Shown in pieces: positions 35,301-42,281 of a DNA stretch of 64,000 bases. Each line of letters opens with the position of its first letter. Positions within the stretch are counted from its first letter, which is position 1. The notes beneath the pieces are model-generated. The model saw only the letters and a list, made by a program, of their open reading frames with translations. It was not told the DNA's origin and ran no database searches. The stretch spans positions 186,001 through 250,000 of the forward strand of contig NZ_FMIR01000017.1 of the NCBI RefSeq assembly GCF_900095745.1, read 5' to 3'. Source of the stretch: Microbacterium oxydans (GTDB taxonomy: Bacteria; Actinomycetota; Actinomycetes; Actinomycetales; Microbacteriaceae). Made by a program: the position numbers and the translations under genes.

Positions 35301-36074
35301 GCTCCCGAGGCACTCGTGCTCTGGGAAGCGCAGTTCGGCGACTTCGTCAACGGCGCCCAGTCCGTGATCGACGAGTACATCTCGGCGGCCGAGCAGAAGT
35401 GGGGACAGCAGTCCAGCGTGACGCTGCTCCTCCCCCACGGCTACGAGGGCCAAGGACCTGATCACTCGTCGGCGCGCATCGAGCGCTTCCTGCAGATGTG
35501 CGCGCAGGAGAACATGATCGTCTCCCGTCCGTCGACCCCGGCGTCGTACTTCCACCTGCTGCGCCGCCAGGCCTACGCCCGTCCTCGCAAGCCGCTCATC
35601 GTCTTCACCCCGAAGGCGATGCTGCGTCTGCGCGGCGCGACGAGCCCGGTTGAGGCCTTCACCCAGGGCCGGTTCGAGCCGGTGATCGACGACGACCGCG
35701 GTCTCGACCGCTCGGCCGTGAAGCGCGTCCTCGTGCACTCGGGCAAGGTGCACTGGGATCTGCGCGCCGAACTCGACAAGAACCCGAACCCCGAGGTCGC
35801 CCTCGTCCGGCTTGAGCAGCTCTACCCGACGCCGATCGACGAGCTCAAGGCCATCACCGACTCCTACCCGAACGCCGAGCTGGTGTGGGTGCAGGAGGAG
35901 CCGGAGAACCAGGGCGCATGGCCGTTCCTCGCGCTCGCCTTCGCCGACGTCCCCGGAGACCGGTCCTTCCGACCCGTCGCCCGCACGGCATCTGCGTCGC
36001 CGGCGACGGGATCCTCCAAGGTGCACGCCTCCGAGCAGGCCGCACTGATCCGTTCGGCCGTAACTCTCGGATGA
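32400..36074 (+). CDS. kgd: Multifunctional 2-oxoglutarate dehydrogenase E1/E2 (2-oxoglutarate decarboxylase)
   Basis: A 1224-residue TCA-cycle enzyme of the actinobacterial fused type. Residues 10-45 are the E1 N-terminal segment (GANSWLVEELYEQF); a Pro/Ala-rich linker follows. Residues about 105-345 are an E2 succinyltransferase catalytic domain ending in DHRVIQGAGSGEF, without any lipoyl domain. The thiamine-diphosphate E1 part follows (HRGRLNVL near 555, HGDAAFAGQGVV near 650), with the transketolase-type and C-terminal domains to the end. The lipoyl groups must come from another E2. GTG start with GAGGG nine bases upstream. Confidence 0.95.
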   Translation: MSNQVTGVNGDGGFGANSWLVEELYEQFKVNRDSVDKEWWPILEKYHSDTSSSAPAAADTSAHPVTAPIPVIGSQPVARTTAKPAAAAPIPAQAPKPAPKPESKEAVEPVEEDKVTPLRGLPKTLAANMDESLTVPTATSVRTVPAKLMIDNRIVINNHMARTRGGKISFTHLIGWALIRTLDEFRSQNVFYAEIDGKPSVVAPAHVNLGIAIDLPKPDGTRALMVPSIKRADTLSFTEYLSAYEDLVTRARGNKLTAADFQGTTVSLTNPGGIGTVHSVPRLMKGQGCIIGAGALEYPAEFQGASDKTLNELAIGKTITLTSTYDHRVIQGAGSGEFLKKVHELLIGQRGFYDDIFAALRIPYAPIRWNPDIAVDLAERVDKQSRVQELINSFRVRGHLMADIDPLEYQQRSHPDLEIESHGLTFWDLDREFVTGGFGGRRIAKLRDILGVLRDSYCRTLGIEYMHIQDPEQRRWFQEKVEVKYQKPGHDEQLRVLRKLNEAEAFETFLQTKFVGQKRFSLEGGESLIPLLDEILQGAATSGLEGAAIGMAHRGRLNVLTNIAGKTYGQVFREFEGTQTPGNQRGSGDVKYHLGTEGTFVADDKSELPVYLAANPSHLETVDGVLEGIVRAKQDRKPIGTFAWLPILVHGDAAFAGQGVVVETLQMSQLRGYRTGGTIHVVVNNQVGFTTTPNDGRTSVYSTDVAKTIQAPVFHVNGDDPEAVIHVAQLAFEYRERFHRDVVIDLVCYRRRGHNEGDDPSMTQPLMTDLIQAKRSVRRLYTESLVGRGDITEQEYDEAKADFQNRLEIAFAETHAAETGATPIAPELPPVEDQVGAPEVTGVPGEVIQLIGDAFVNKPEGFTVHPKIQQLLEKRLDMSRNGGIDWGFGELLAFGSLLVEGTPVRLAGQDARRGTFVQRHATLHDRANGQEWLPLSNLSDAQGRFFVYDSLLSEYAALGFEYGYSVEAPEALVLWEAQFGDFVNGAQSVIDEYISAAEQKWGQQSSVTLLLPHGYEGQGPDHSSARIERFLQMCAQENMIVSRPSTPASYFHLLRRQAYARPRKPLIVFTPKAMLRLRGATSPVEAFTQGRFEPVIDDDRGLDRSAVKRVLVHSGKVHWDLRAELDKNPNPEVALVRLEQLYPTPIDELKAITDSYPNAELVWVQEEPENQGAWPFLALAFADVPGDRSFRPVARTASASPATGSSKVHASEQAALIRSAVTLG

Positions 36075-36082
36075 TCCATCGA

Positions 36083-36124
36083 CGAGAAAGGGCGCCCCGA
36101 CCGCGGTCGGGGCGCCCTTTCTCG
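36083..36124. terminator. Bidirectional terminator between kgd and the Eis-like gene
   Basis: A 42-base perfect palindrome centred on CCGCGG, with arms GAAAGGGCGCCCCGA and TCGGGGCGCCCTTTC, between convergent genes. The outer A and T runs make it work in both directions. Confidence 0.88.
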
Positions 36125-36131
36125 TTCCGGT

Positions 36132-37433
36132 TCAGTACCAGATGTCGAGAGACGGCACCGGGAAGGCGATCAGTGCGCGATCGAGCGCCTCGACGGCCGC
36201 CGCGTCACCCGAGATGCGACCGGCACCGTGCAGAGATGCCGCGCGTACTCCCCCGGCGTACAGCGAGGACAGCGCCGACACGTCGAGCACGATGTCGGCG
36301 GTGCTGCCCTCAGCGACCTTGACCGTCGCGTCACCGGACTCGTCGATGCGCAGCCGCCAGTCGCCGTTCGCGAATCCGAGGGAGTCCTCGACGCGCAGCA
36401 CCGTGTCGAGCGGAGCAGAGTAGCGTCGCGCGGTCAGCGCAGCCGGGAGATCGAGGATTCGCAGCCAGCCATGGTCATGCACCTCCTGCTTCACACCGCG
36501 GGGGTCGGCGACGAGCCACAGCAGCGGATCGTCGAGGGGACGGAGGTCGGCGACGACCTCGTCGACGAGGTCGTGCTGCAGCGCGAAACGCCACAGCGCG
36601 GCGCGCGCCTCGGCAGTCTCGGCGACGAGCAGCCGCACGTCCAGACGGAACCGCAACGTGCCGTTCGCCTCGCTCACGGCGTATGCCATGACCCCTCGGA
36701 GCACACCGTTCTCGTCGAGATAGCGCACGCCACGGGCCTGATCCCGATCGGCGGTCGGCGCGACGCCCGCATACCCCTCCCAGCGGCCGCGCCAGCCGGG
36801 GATCTGTCCGGCTGTCCGCCGACGCGCACGCTCGTGGACAGCCCCGAGGTCGGCGGCGAGAGTCTCGCGGTCGACGTACTCCAGGCGCCCCGGCGGGGTC
36901 TCGCCGCCCCACCCTGCTCGACGCGTGTCCACGGTCAGTCGCGCGACCGGGACGGCCGAGCCGAAACCGTAGCGCCCATAGATCGTCGCCTCTGTCACCG
37001 TGAGCCCGGCGACGGCGACACCGGCGGATGCTGCGGCCCGCAGCTCGCCCTCGAGGAGGGCTCTGGCGATGCCCCGGCGCCGATGGGTCGCCGCGACGGT
37101 GACGATGCTGATCGCCCACATGCCGATCTCGCCGCCTCCGGGAAGCGTGAGCGGAGTCACCCACGCGTTGGTGGTCGCGACCGGCAGCGCAGCTTCCGGT
37201 GCCGTCTTCTCGAACACGCCGATGTTGCGTCGGGCCGCGAAGGTCTTCGTGACCTGCGCGAGCATCTCGCTGCTCGGTTCGGCACCGAGGAAACCGCGGT
37301 CCACCGCACGCTGGAATGCCACGGCGCTCGCGTCATCGGTCAGATCGACGACGCGGTACTCGAGTCCGGCGGCGGCCAGTCGTTCAGTCGAGGTGGTGTC
37401 TGCGGGCACGTCCCGCGCATCGATGGAGCTCAT
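36132..37433 (-). CDS. Eis-like GNAT N-acetyltransferase
   Basis: A 433-residue protein with the two-GNAT-plus-sterol-carrier-like (SCP2) layout of the Eis family. The first GNAT has the acetyl-CoA loop ATHRRRGIARALL near residue 115, followed by VAGLTVTEATIYGRYGFGSA. The central part resembles the degenerate second GNAT, and the end (VLDVSALSSLYAGGV, ending FPVPSLDIWY) is the SCP2-like domain whose C-terminal carboxylate is used in catalysis. Mycobacterial Eis acetylates aminoglycosides and proteins; the substrate here is unknown. Confidence 0.88.
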   Translation of the reverse strand: MSSIDARDVPADTTSTERLAAAGLEYRVVDLTDDASAVAFQRAVDRGFLGAEPSSEMLAQVTKTFAARRNIGVFEKTAPEAALPVATTNAWVTPLTLPGGGEIGMWAISIVTVAATHRRRGIARALLEGELRAAASAGVAVAGLTVTEATIYGRYGFGSAVPVARLTVDTRRAGWGGETPPGRLEYVDRETLAADLGAVHERARRRTAGQIPGWRGRWEGYAGVAPTADRDQARGVRYLDENGVLRGVMAYAVSEANGTLRFRLDVRLLVAETAEARAALWRFALQHDLVDEVVADLRPLDDPLLWLVADPRGVKQEVHDHGWLRILDLPAALTARRYSAPLDTVLRVEDSLGFANGDWRLRIDESGDATVKVAEGSTADIVLDVSALSSLYAGGVRAASLHGAGRISGDAAAVEALDRALIAFPVPSLDIWY

Positions 37434-37439
37434 CCATCC

Positions 37440-37445
37440 ACACTA
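37440..37445 (-). promoter_or_regulatory. -10 element of the Eis-like gene, leaderless type
   Basis: TAGTGT on the minus strand is six bases (GGATGG) before the ATG at 37433. Confidence 0.55.
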
Positions 37446-37466
37446 CCGACGGGCTCGGACGCGGGG

Positions 37467-37712
37467 TCAGTGCTGGGCAGCCTGAGCCTCGCGCAGCCGA
37501 GCGAAAACCTGGTCGCGCAGCTGCTCGGGAGCAGTCTCCTTGCAGGCACGGGCGATGACCTCGGTGAGGGTCGTGGCCACGAGCGCCTCATCACGGCAGG
37601 ACGGGCAATGCTCGAGGTGCTCACGGATCTCGGTGTGCTCGGTCTTGCACACCTCGTTGCGGAGGTACTCCTCCAGATCCTGACGCGCTTTGTCGCAGCC
37701 GCAGTCGCTCAT
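37467..37712 (-). CDS. rsrA: RsrA-like zinc anti-sigma factor
   Basis: An 81-residue redox-sensing anti-sigma factor of the ZAS family. [10 protein letters not shown] gives the HxxxCxxC zinc motif at about 32-39; a further Cys pair (DCGCD) at the N-terminus and C22 add thiols. Oxidation is expected to release zinc and free the sigma factor. The start overlaps the sigma gene stop by ATGA, so the two are made together. Confidence 0.9.
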   Translation of the reverse strand: MSDCGCDKARQDLEEYLRNEVCKTEHTEIREHLEHCPSCRDEALVATTLTEVIARACKETAPEQLRDQVFARLREAQAAQH

Positions 37713-38371
37713 TTCTTGCTCCTCGTCTCAGCCGCCGCGATGCCCCGCTCAGCGGCGTAATCTGCCAGCAGCTCCCGCAGCATCCGCCTGCCACGATGCA
37801 GACGGCTCATCACGGTGCCGATGGGGGTCTTCATGATGTCGGCGATCTCCTGGTACGCGAAGCCCTCGACATCGGCGAGGTACACCGCGAGCCGGAAGTC
37901 CTCCGGCACGGCCTGCAGCGCGTCCTTGACCACCGAGGCCGGCATCCGGTCGATGGCCTCCGCCTCGGCGGAGCGGCTGTGCGAAGCGGTCGTCGATTCC
38001 GCACCGCCCAGCTGCCAGTCCTCGAGCTCGTCGATCGTGCCCTGGAACGGCTCGCGCTGGCGCTTGCGGTAGATGTTGATGTACGTGTTCGTGAGGATGC
38101 GGTACAGCCACGCCTTGAGGTTGGTCCCCTGCGAGAACGTCGACCAGGAGCCATAGGCCTTGACGAACGTCTCCTGCACGAGGTCGGCGGCGTCAGCGGG
38201 GTTGCGCGTCATGCGCATCGCGGCGGCGTAGAGCTGATCCATGAAAGGGATCGCCTGCTCCTCGAACTCGCGTCGAGGGTCGCCGACGATGTCTGCGGTT
38301 GCGGTGTCATCCATCACCGGCCAGTCTAGGCCGCTGAGGTCGATCACCTCGCGCTCCAACGTCGCCGTCAT
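37709..38371 (-). CDS. sigR: ECF sigma factor, SigR/SigH type
   Basis: A 220-residue ECF sigma factor. Region 2 reads [28 protein letters not shown] and region 4 [26 protein letters not shown]. With its RsrA partner it should control thiol-oxidative stress genes (thioredoxin, mycothiol, proteases). The ATG (MTATLEREV) follows AAGGAG; longer starts lack a site and would overlap aroA. Gene names differ between genera (SigR in Streptomyces, SigH in mycobacteria). Confidence 0.9.
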   Translation of the reverse strand: MTATLEREVIDLSGLDWPVMDDTATADIVGDPRREFEEQAIPFMDQLYAAAMRMTRNPADAADLVQETFVKAYGSWSTFSQGTNLKAWLYRILTNTYINIYRKRQREPFQGTIDELEDWQLGGAESTTASHSRSAEAEAIDRMPASVVKDALQAVPEDFRLAVYLADVEGFAYQEIADIMKTPIGTVMSRLHRGRRMLRELLADYAAERGIAAAETRSKK

Positions 38372-38427
38372 GCTCTCTCCTTCGCTTTCAGGAGCCTGTC
38401 TTTCGCGACGAAGCTTCCTGCGTTTAC

Positions 38428-38433
38428 TAAGGT
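38428..38433 (+). promoter_or_regulatory. Possible -10 element of aroA
   Basis: TAAGGT lies eight bases before the ATG of aroA, allowing a leaderless or nearly leaderless transcript. The region is shared with the divergent sigma-factor promoter. Confidence 0.4.
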
Positions 38434-38441
38434 GAGAACCG

Positions 38442-39758
38442 ATGAGCGCCAACAGGTATTCCCCCTCCCGGGTGCAGGGCACCTATCCTGCGCCCACCAC
38501 CGACGTGCCCGTGCACGCCGAGCTCACGATCCCGGGCTCGAAATCGCTGACGAATCGCGAGCTGATGATCGCCGCGATCGCCGACGGCCCCGGCCGACTG
38601 ATCGCCCCCCTGCACTCCGACGACTCCGCGCGCATGGTGGACGCCCTGCGCGCCCTGGGCGTCGGCATCGAAGAGGTGGAAGCCGGGCACGAGTTCGGTC
38701 CCGACCTCGTGGTCACCCCGGCGAAGCTCAGCGGGGGCACGACGATCGACTGCGGCCAGGCGGGCACCGTGATGCGCTTCATCGCTCCGCTGGCGGGCCT
38801 CGCCCAGCACGACGTGCACCTCACGGCGCATGAGACCGCACTCCATCGCCCCATGGGTGGGCTGATCAGCGCCCTGCGGGACCTCGGAGTCGACATCGAC
38901 GACGAGGGAACCTGGTCGCTCCCGTTCACCATCCGCGGCCACGGGCGCATCCGCGGTGGACGAGTCGAGATCGACGCATCGGCGTCGAGCCAGTTCGTCT
39001 CCGGCCTCCTGCTCGCCGCTCCTCGATTCGACGTCGGGCTCCATCTCGTGCACGTCGGCGAGCACCTGCCGAGCCTTCCGCACATCGACATGACCATCGA
39101 GGCTCTGAGCCGCCGCGGCATCCGCATCGAGCGTCCGGCCGTCGGCGAGTGGCTCGTCGAGGCCGGGGTGCCGCGCGCGAAGGAGATCGCGATCGAACCG
39201 GATCTCTCCAACGCCGCACCGTTCCTCGCCGCCGCTCTGGTGGCCGGCGGCTCCGTCTCCATCACGGGCTGGCCGGCGCACTCCACGCAGCCGGGCGCGC
39301 TGCTGCCGGACATCCTCCAGGCCACGGGAGCGCACGTGGGTCGCCACGGCGGCACCCTCACGGTGCGCGCAGGCTCCGGCATTCGCGGTCTCGACCTCGA
39401 TCTCTCCGCCGCAAGCGAGCTGACTCCCACCCTCGTCGGCCTCGCCGCGTTCGCGGAGTCCCCGACGACCATCCGTGGCATCGGCCACATCCGCCTCCAC
39501 GAGACCGACCGGATCGCGGCACTCATCGGCAACCTCCGCGCACTCGGCGGCGAGGCCGAGGAGCTCCCGGACGGGCTCCGCATCATCCCGCGCCCGCTGC
39601 ACGGCGGCAGCTGGGCCACACACCACGATCACCGGATGGCCACGACCGGCGCACTGATCGGCCTGCGCGTTCCGGGTGTCGAGATCGACGACATCGGAAC
39701 CACCGCCAAGACCCTCCCGGAGTTCACGATGCTCTGGGAGCGGATGCTGCGAGGTTGA
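38442..39758 (+). CDS. aroA: 3-phosphoshikimate 1-carboxyvinyltransferase (EPSP synthase)
   Basis: The sixth step of the shikimate pathway to aromatic amino acids. The 438 residues carry [12 protein letters not shown], the second motif as [12 protein letters not shown] (usually GNAGTAMR), [17 protein letters not shown] and [13 protein letters not shown]. The stop overlaps the rsgA ATG by one base (TGATG). Conserved neighbour of the sigma/anti-sigma pair in actinobacteria. Confidence 0.95.
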   Translation: MSANRYSPSRVQGTYPAPTTDVPVHAELTIPGSKSLTNRELMIAAIADGPGRLIAPLHSDDSARMVDALRALGVGIEEVEAGHEFGPDLVVTPAKLSGGTTIDCGQAGTVMRFIAPLAGLAQHDVHLTAHETALHRPMGGLISALRDLGVDIDDEGTWSLPFTIRGHGRIRGGRVEIDASASSQFVSGLLLAAPRFDVGLHLVHVGEHLPSLPHIDMTIEALSRRGIRIERPAVGEWLVEAGVPRAKEIAIEPDLSNAAPFLAAALVAGGSVSITGWPAHSTQPGALLPDILQATGAHVGRHGGTLTVRAGSGIRGLDLDLSAASELTPTLVGLAAFAESPTTIRGIGHIRLHETDRIAALIGNLRALGGEAEELPDGLRIIPRPLHGGSWATHHDHRMATTGALIGLRVPGVEIDDIGTTAKTLPEFTMLWERMLRG

Positions 39759-40831
39759 TGGTGAGCTGGCTCGACGACAGCGACGACCTCGATGACGACT
39801 TCGAGGACTTCGACGAGAGCAGCATCAGGACGCGTCCGAACCCCAAGGCGAACCGCCCGCGCACCAAGCGCCGACCCGCGCACGAGGACGCCCAGGTGGG
39901 CAGGGTCCTCGGCGTCGACCGCGGCCGGTATTCGGTTCTCCTGGACGAGAACACCCCTGACGAGCACATGATCACGACCACCAGGGCTCGGGAGCTGCGC
40001 CGCATGCCGATCGTCACGGGTGATCAGGCGCGTGTGGTCGGAGACACCTCGGGCGACGAGGGCACGCTCGCCCGCATCGTCGGCATCGTGGAACGCACCT
40101 CGCTTCTGCGTCGCAGCGCCGACGACACCGACCAGGTCGAGCGCGTCATCGTCGCGAACGCCGATCAGATGCTCGTCGTCGTCGCCGCGGCCGACCCCGA
40201 GCCGCGGGCCCGTCTCGTCGACCGCTACCTCGTCGCTGCCCTGGATGCGGGGATACGTCCTCTCCTGGTCGTCACGAAGACCGACATCGCCGACCCGTCG
40301 GAGTTCCTCACCCACTTCGACGGCCTCGACCTGCGCGTGTTCACCAGCGCTCAGGACGAGATGCCCGTCGAGGAGATCGGCGAAGCGCTCGTCGGGCACT
40401 CCACGGTCTTCGTCGGCCACTCGGGCGTCGGCAAATCGACCCTCGTCAACGCGCTCGTGCCCACGGCTCTGCGCGCCACCGGACACGTGAACCAGGTCAC
40501 CGGACGCGGCCGCCACACCTCCTCCTCTACCGTCTCGCTGCGTTACGAGGGGGCCGGTGGCAGCGGCTGGGTGATCGACACGCCCGGCGTCCGCTCGTTC
40601 GGTCTCGGCCATGTGGATCCCGCGAACATCCTGGCCGCGTTCACGGAGCTCGCGGCGATCGCCCAGGACTGCCCCCGGGGGTGCACGCACCTCGCGGATG
40701 CCCCCGACTGCGCCCTCATCGAAGCGGCGGAACGGGGCGAGCTGGGCGAGACCGGACGTGCGCGGCTCGACTCCCTGCAGCGGCTGCTCCAGACGTTCGC
40801 AGACAAGGCGGAGCAGGCTCCCGGACGTTAG
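39758..40831 (+). CDS. rsgA: Ribosome small-subunit-dependent GTPase A
   Basis: A circularly permuted GTPase that matures the 30S subunit. The 357 residues start with a very acidic tail (SWLDDSDDLDDDFEDFDE), then the OB domain. The G motifs come in permuted order: TKTD (G4), GHSGVGKST (G1), DTPG (G3). The C-terminal zinc site is CPRGCTHLADAPDC. ATG 39758 overlaps the aroA stop; GTG three bases on is an alternative start. The TAG stop is also the beginning of the bcp -10 hexamer. Confidence 0.95.
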   Translation: MVSWLDDSDDLDDDFEDFDESSIRTRPNPKANRPRTKRRPAHEDAQVGRVLGVDRGRYSVLLDENTPDEHMITTTRARELRRMPIVTGDQARVVGDTSGDEGTLARIVGIVERTSLLRRSADDTDQVERVIVANADQMLVVVAAADPEPRARLVDRYLVAALDAGIRPLLVVTKTDIADPSEFLTHFDGLDLRVFTSAQDEMPVEEIGEALVGHSTVFVGHSGVGKSTLVNALVPTALRATGHVNQVTGRGRHTSSSTVSLRYEGAGGSGWVIDTPGVRSFGLGHVDPANILAAFTELAAIAQDCPRGCTHLADAPDCALIEAAERGELGETGRARLDSLQRLLQTFADKAEQAPGR

Positions 40832-40834
40832 GCT
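40829..40834 (+). promoter_or_regulatory. -10 element of bcp, overlapping the rsgA stop codon
   Basis: TAGGCT is six bases (GGAGGC) before the GTG at 40841. Its TAG is the rsgA stop codon. Confidence 0.5.
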
Positions 40835-40840
40835 GGAGGC

Positions 40841-41314
40841 GTGACCCAGCGCCTCGAACCCGGAACCGCAGCCCCTGACTTCGCCCTCCTCGACCAGGAC
40901 GGGAAGACCGTGCGTCTCGCCGATCTGCGCGGCCAGAAGACGGTGCTGTACTTCTACCCCGCCGCGATGACGCCCGGCTGCACCACGGAGGCCTGCGATT
41001 TCCGCGACAGCATCTCGTCGCTCCAGGGTGCGGGCTACCGGGTCGTCGGCATCTCGCGCGATGAGCCGGCCACGCTCACGAAGTTCCGCGAACGCGATGG
41101 ACTCACCTTCCCGCTGCTGAGCGACCCCGACCACGCGACCCACACCGCCTACGGCGCGTGGGGCGAGAAGATGAACTACGGCAAGCTCGTCGAGGGTGTC
41201 ATCCGCTCCACCTTCGTCCTCGACGAGGACGGCACGATCACTCTCGCGCAGTACAACGTGAAGGCCACCGGTCACGTGGCGCGACTGCGCAAGCAGCTCG
41301 GCATCGACGTCTGA
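40841..41314 (+). CDS. bcp: Thioredoxin-dependent thiol peroxidase, Bcp/PrxQ type
   Basis: A 157-residue atypical 2-Cys peroxiredoxin that reduces hydroperoxides with thioredoxin. FYPAAMTPGCTTEACDFRD holds the peroxidatic Cys and, five residues later, the resolving Cys. The downstream SRDEPATLTKFRERDGLTFPLLSD is typical. It may also read through from rsgA. Thematically it fits the nearby thiol-stress sigma factor. Confidence 0.94.
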   Translation: MTQRLEPGTAAPDFALLDQDGKTVRLADLRGQKTVLYFYPAAMTPGCTTEACDFRDSISSLQGAGYRVVGISRDEPATLTKFRERDGLTFPLLSDPDHATHTAYGAWGEKMNYGKLVEGVIRSTFVLDEDGTITLAQYNVKATGHVARLRKQLGIDV

Positions 41315-41321
41315 CACCCGG

Positions 41322-41341
41322 CGCTGAGTTCGCGCTCAGCG
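41322..41341. terminator. Weak terminator between bcp and a convergent gene
   Basis: CGCTGAG and CTCAGCG form a 7-bp stem around TTCGCG, with no T-run. Confidence 0.4.
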
Positions 41342-41352
41342 GCCGCGGGAAC

Positions 41353-41739
41353 TCACTCCGCCGGGCGCTGCTCGGCCTCGCGTCGGGCGCTCGAGATCAG
41401 CAGCACGAAGCCCACCAGGCCGGGAAGCCCGACCCCGAGGGTGAATGCCCACGACACCGGCTGCAGCGTGAGGGATGCCAGCGCGAGGGCTACCGCGAGC
41501 ACCTGGAACACCACTCCCCCTGACCGTGCCCACGACTTGCCGCTTCGAACACCGATCGCGAACGCCACGAGAGCGGCGGCGCCGATGAGGGTGAGCGCGA
41601 TCAGTGCCAGCGCGGTCGGCAACGACGCCGCGTCGCCGGCGCCGAGCCCGACCAGTTCGATGACCGCGAAGACGAGAAGCGCCGCGGCTTCCGCGGCAAG
41701 CACCGCCGCTGCCGCGAGAGCGATTCCAGGTGCGCGCAC
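41353..41739 (-). CDS. Small four-helix membrane protein, unknown function
   Basis: A 128-residue protein with about four membrane helices filling nearly the whole length. The start is placed at GTG 41739 (VRAPGIALAAAAV) because GGGAG lies five bases upstream; longer in-frame readings include polar sequence from the AT-rich whiB1 upstream region. The tail (SARREAEQRPAE) is polar. I do not recognise the family. Confidence 0.65.
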   Translation of the reverse strand: MRAPGIALAAAAVLAAEAAALLVFAVIELVGLGAGDAASLPTALALIALTLIGAAALVAFAIGVRSGKSWARSGGVVFQVLAVALALASLTLQPVSWAFTLGVGLPGLVGFVLLISSARREAEQRPAE

Positions 41740-41773
41740 AGCATCTCCCAAGCATCGAAAGAGGAGAAAACCC

Positions 41774-41802
41774 TTGATTTCGCGGTTTTCATGTAACAGA
41801 AT
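41774..41802 (+). promoter_or_regulatory. Candidate whiB1 promoter
   Basis: TTGATT (41774-41779) and CAGAAT (41797-41802) are 17 bases apart in a notably AT-rich stretch. The leader to the whiB1 ATG would be about 160 nt, long for this window. Confidence 0.4.
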
Positions 41803-41889
41803 AGAGAAAGTCATGTGCTCCCACAGCGGCGTGGGGCGAGCAATCTCGCTCGCATCACAAATCGCGGGCATTCCGTCCGCACATCACCA

Positions 41890-41915
41890 GGGTAGCCGAA
41901 CCCGAACTGCTACCC
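41890..41915. promoter_or_regulatory. Inverted repeat in the whiB1 leader
   Basis: GGGTAGC and GCTACCC are perfect 7-base arms separated by 12 bases (CGAACCCGAACT), about 55 bases before the whiB1 ATG. It could be an operator or an RNA hairpin. Confidence 0.4.
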
Positions 41916-41969
41916 GAATCCGAGAGGTCGCATCGCGACATCTCTTGAAATCCACACCGAGGAGCCCCC

Positions 41970-42218
41970 ATGGACTGGCGCGATAAGGCCGCCTGCCTGA
42001 CTGTCGACCCCGAGCTATTCTTCCCCGTGGGGAACACCGGCCCGGCCGTCGATCAGATCGAGAAGGCGAAGACCGTCTGCGCCACCTGCACAGTCACGGA
42101 GATCTGTCTGCAGTACGCCCTGGAGACCAGCCAGGACTCCGGCGTGTGGGGCGGTCTCTCCGAAGACGAGCGCCGCGCTCTGAAGCGTCGCGCCGCACGC
42201 GCACGCCGCGCCTCCTGA
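41970..42218 (+). CDS. whiB1: WhiB-family transcription factor, WhiB1/WblE type
   Basis: An 82-residue iron-sulfur regulator. Four cysteines (C9 in KAACLTVDPELFFP, then C31 and C34 in VCATCT, and C40 in EICLQYA) bind a [4Fe-4S] cluster. GVWGG is the turn that contacts the sigma factor, and the C-terminus RRALKRRAARARRAS is the basic DNA-binding tail. It matches WhiB1, an essential NO-responsive regulator in M. tuberculosis, better than other WhiB classes. GAGGAG precedes the ATG. Next to pdtaS, as in mycobacteria. Confidence 0.92.
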   Translation: MDWRDKAACLTVDPELFFPVGNTGPAVDQIEKAKTVCATCTVTEICLQYALETSQDSGVWGGLSEDERRALKRRAARARRAS

Positions 42219-42227
42219 ATCTGCACG

Positions 42228-42258
42228 AAGCGGCCTGAGACGAGGTCTCAGGCCGCTT
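42228..42258. terminator. Bidirectional terminator between whiB1 and pdtaS
   Basis: AAGCGGCCTGAGAC pairs perfectly with GTCTCAGGCCGCTT over a GAG loop, between convergent genes. Confidence 0.85.
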
Positions 42259-42281
42259 TCGTCTGCCCTGCGTGCGTCAGG

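Noticed and set aside
41353-41871. The 172-codon reading of the small membrane protein
   Set aside because: The first 44 residues are polar, read through the AT-rich whiB1 upstream region and lack a ribosome-binding site; GTG 41739 has GGGAG at good spacing.
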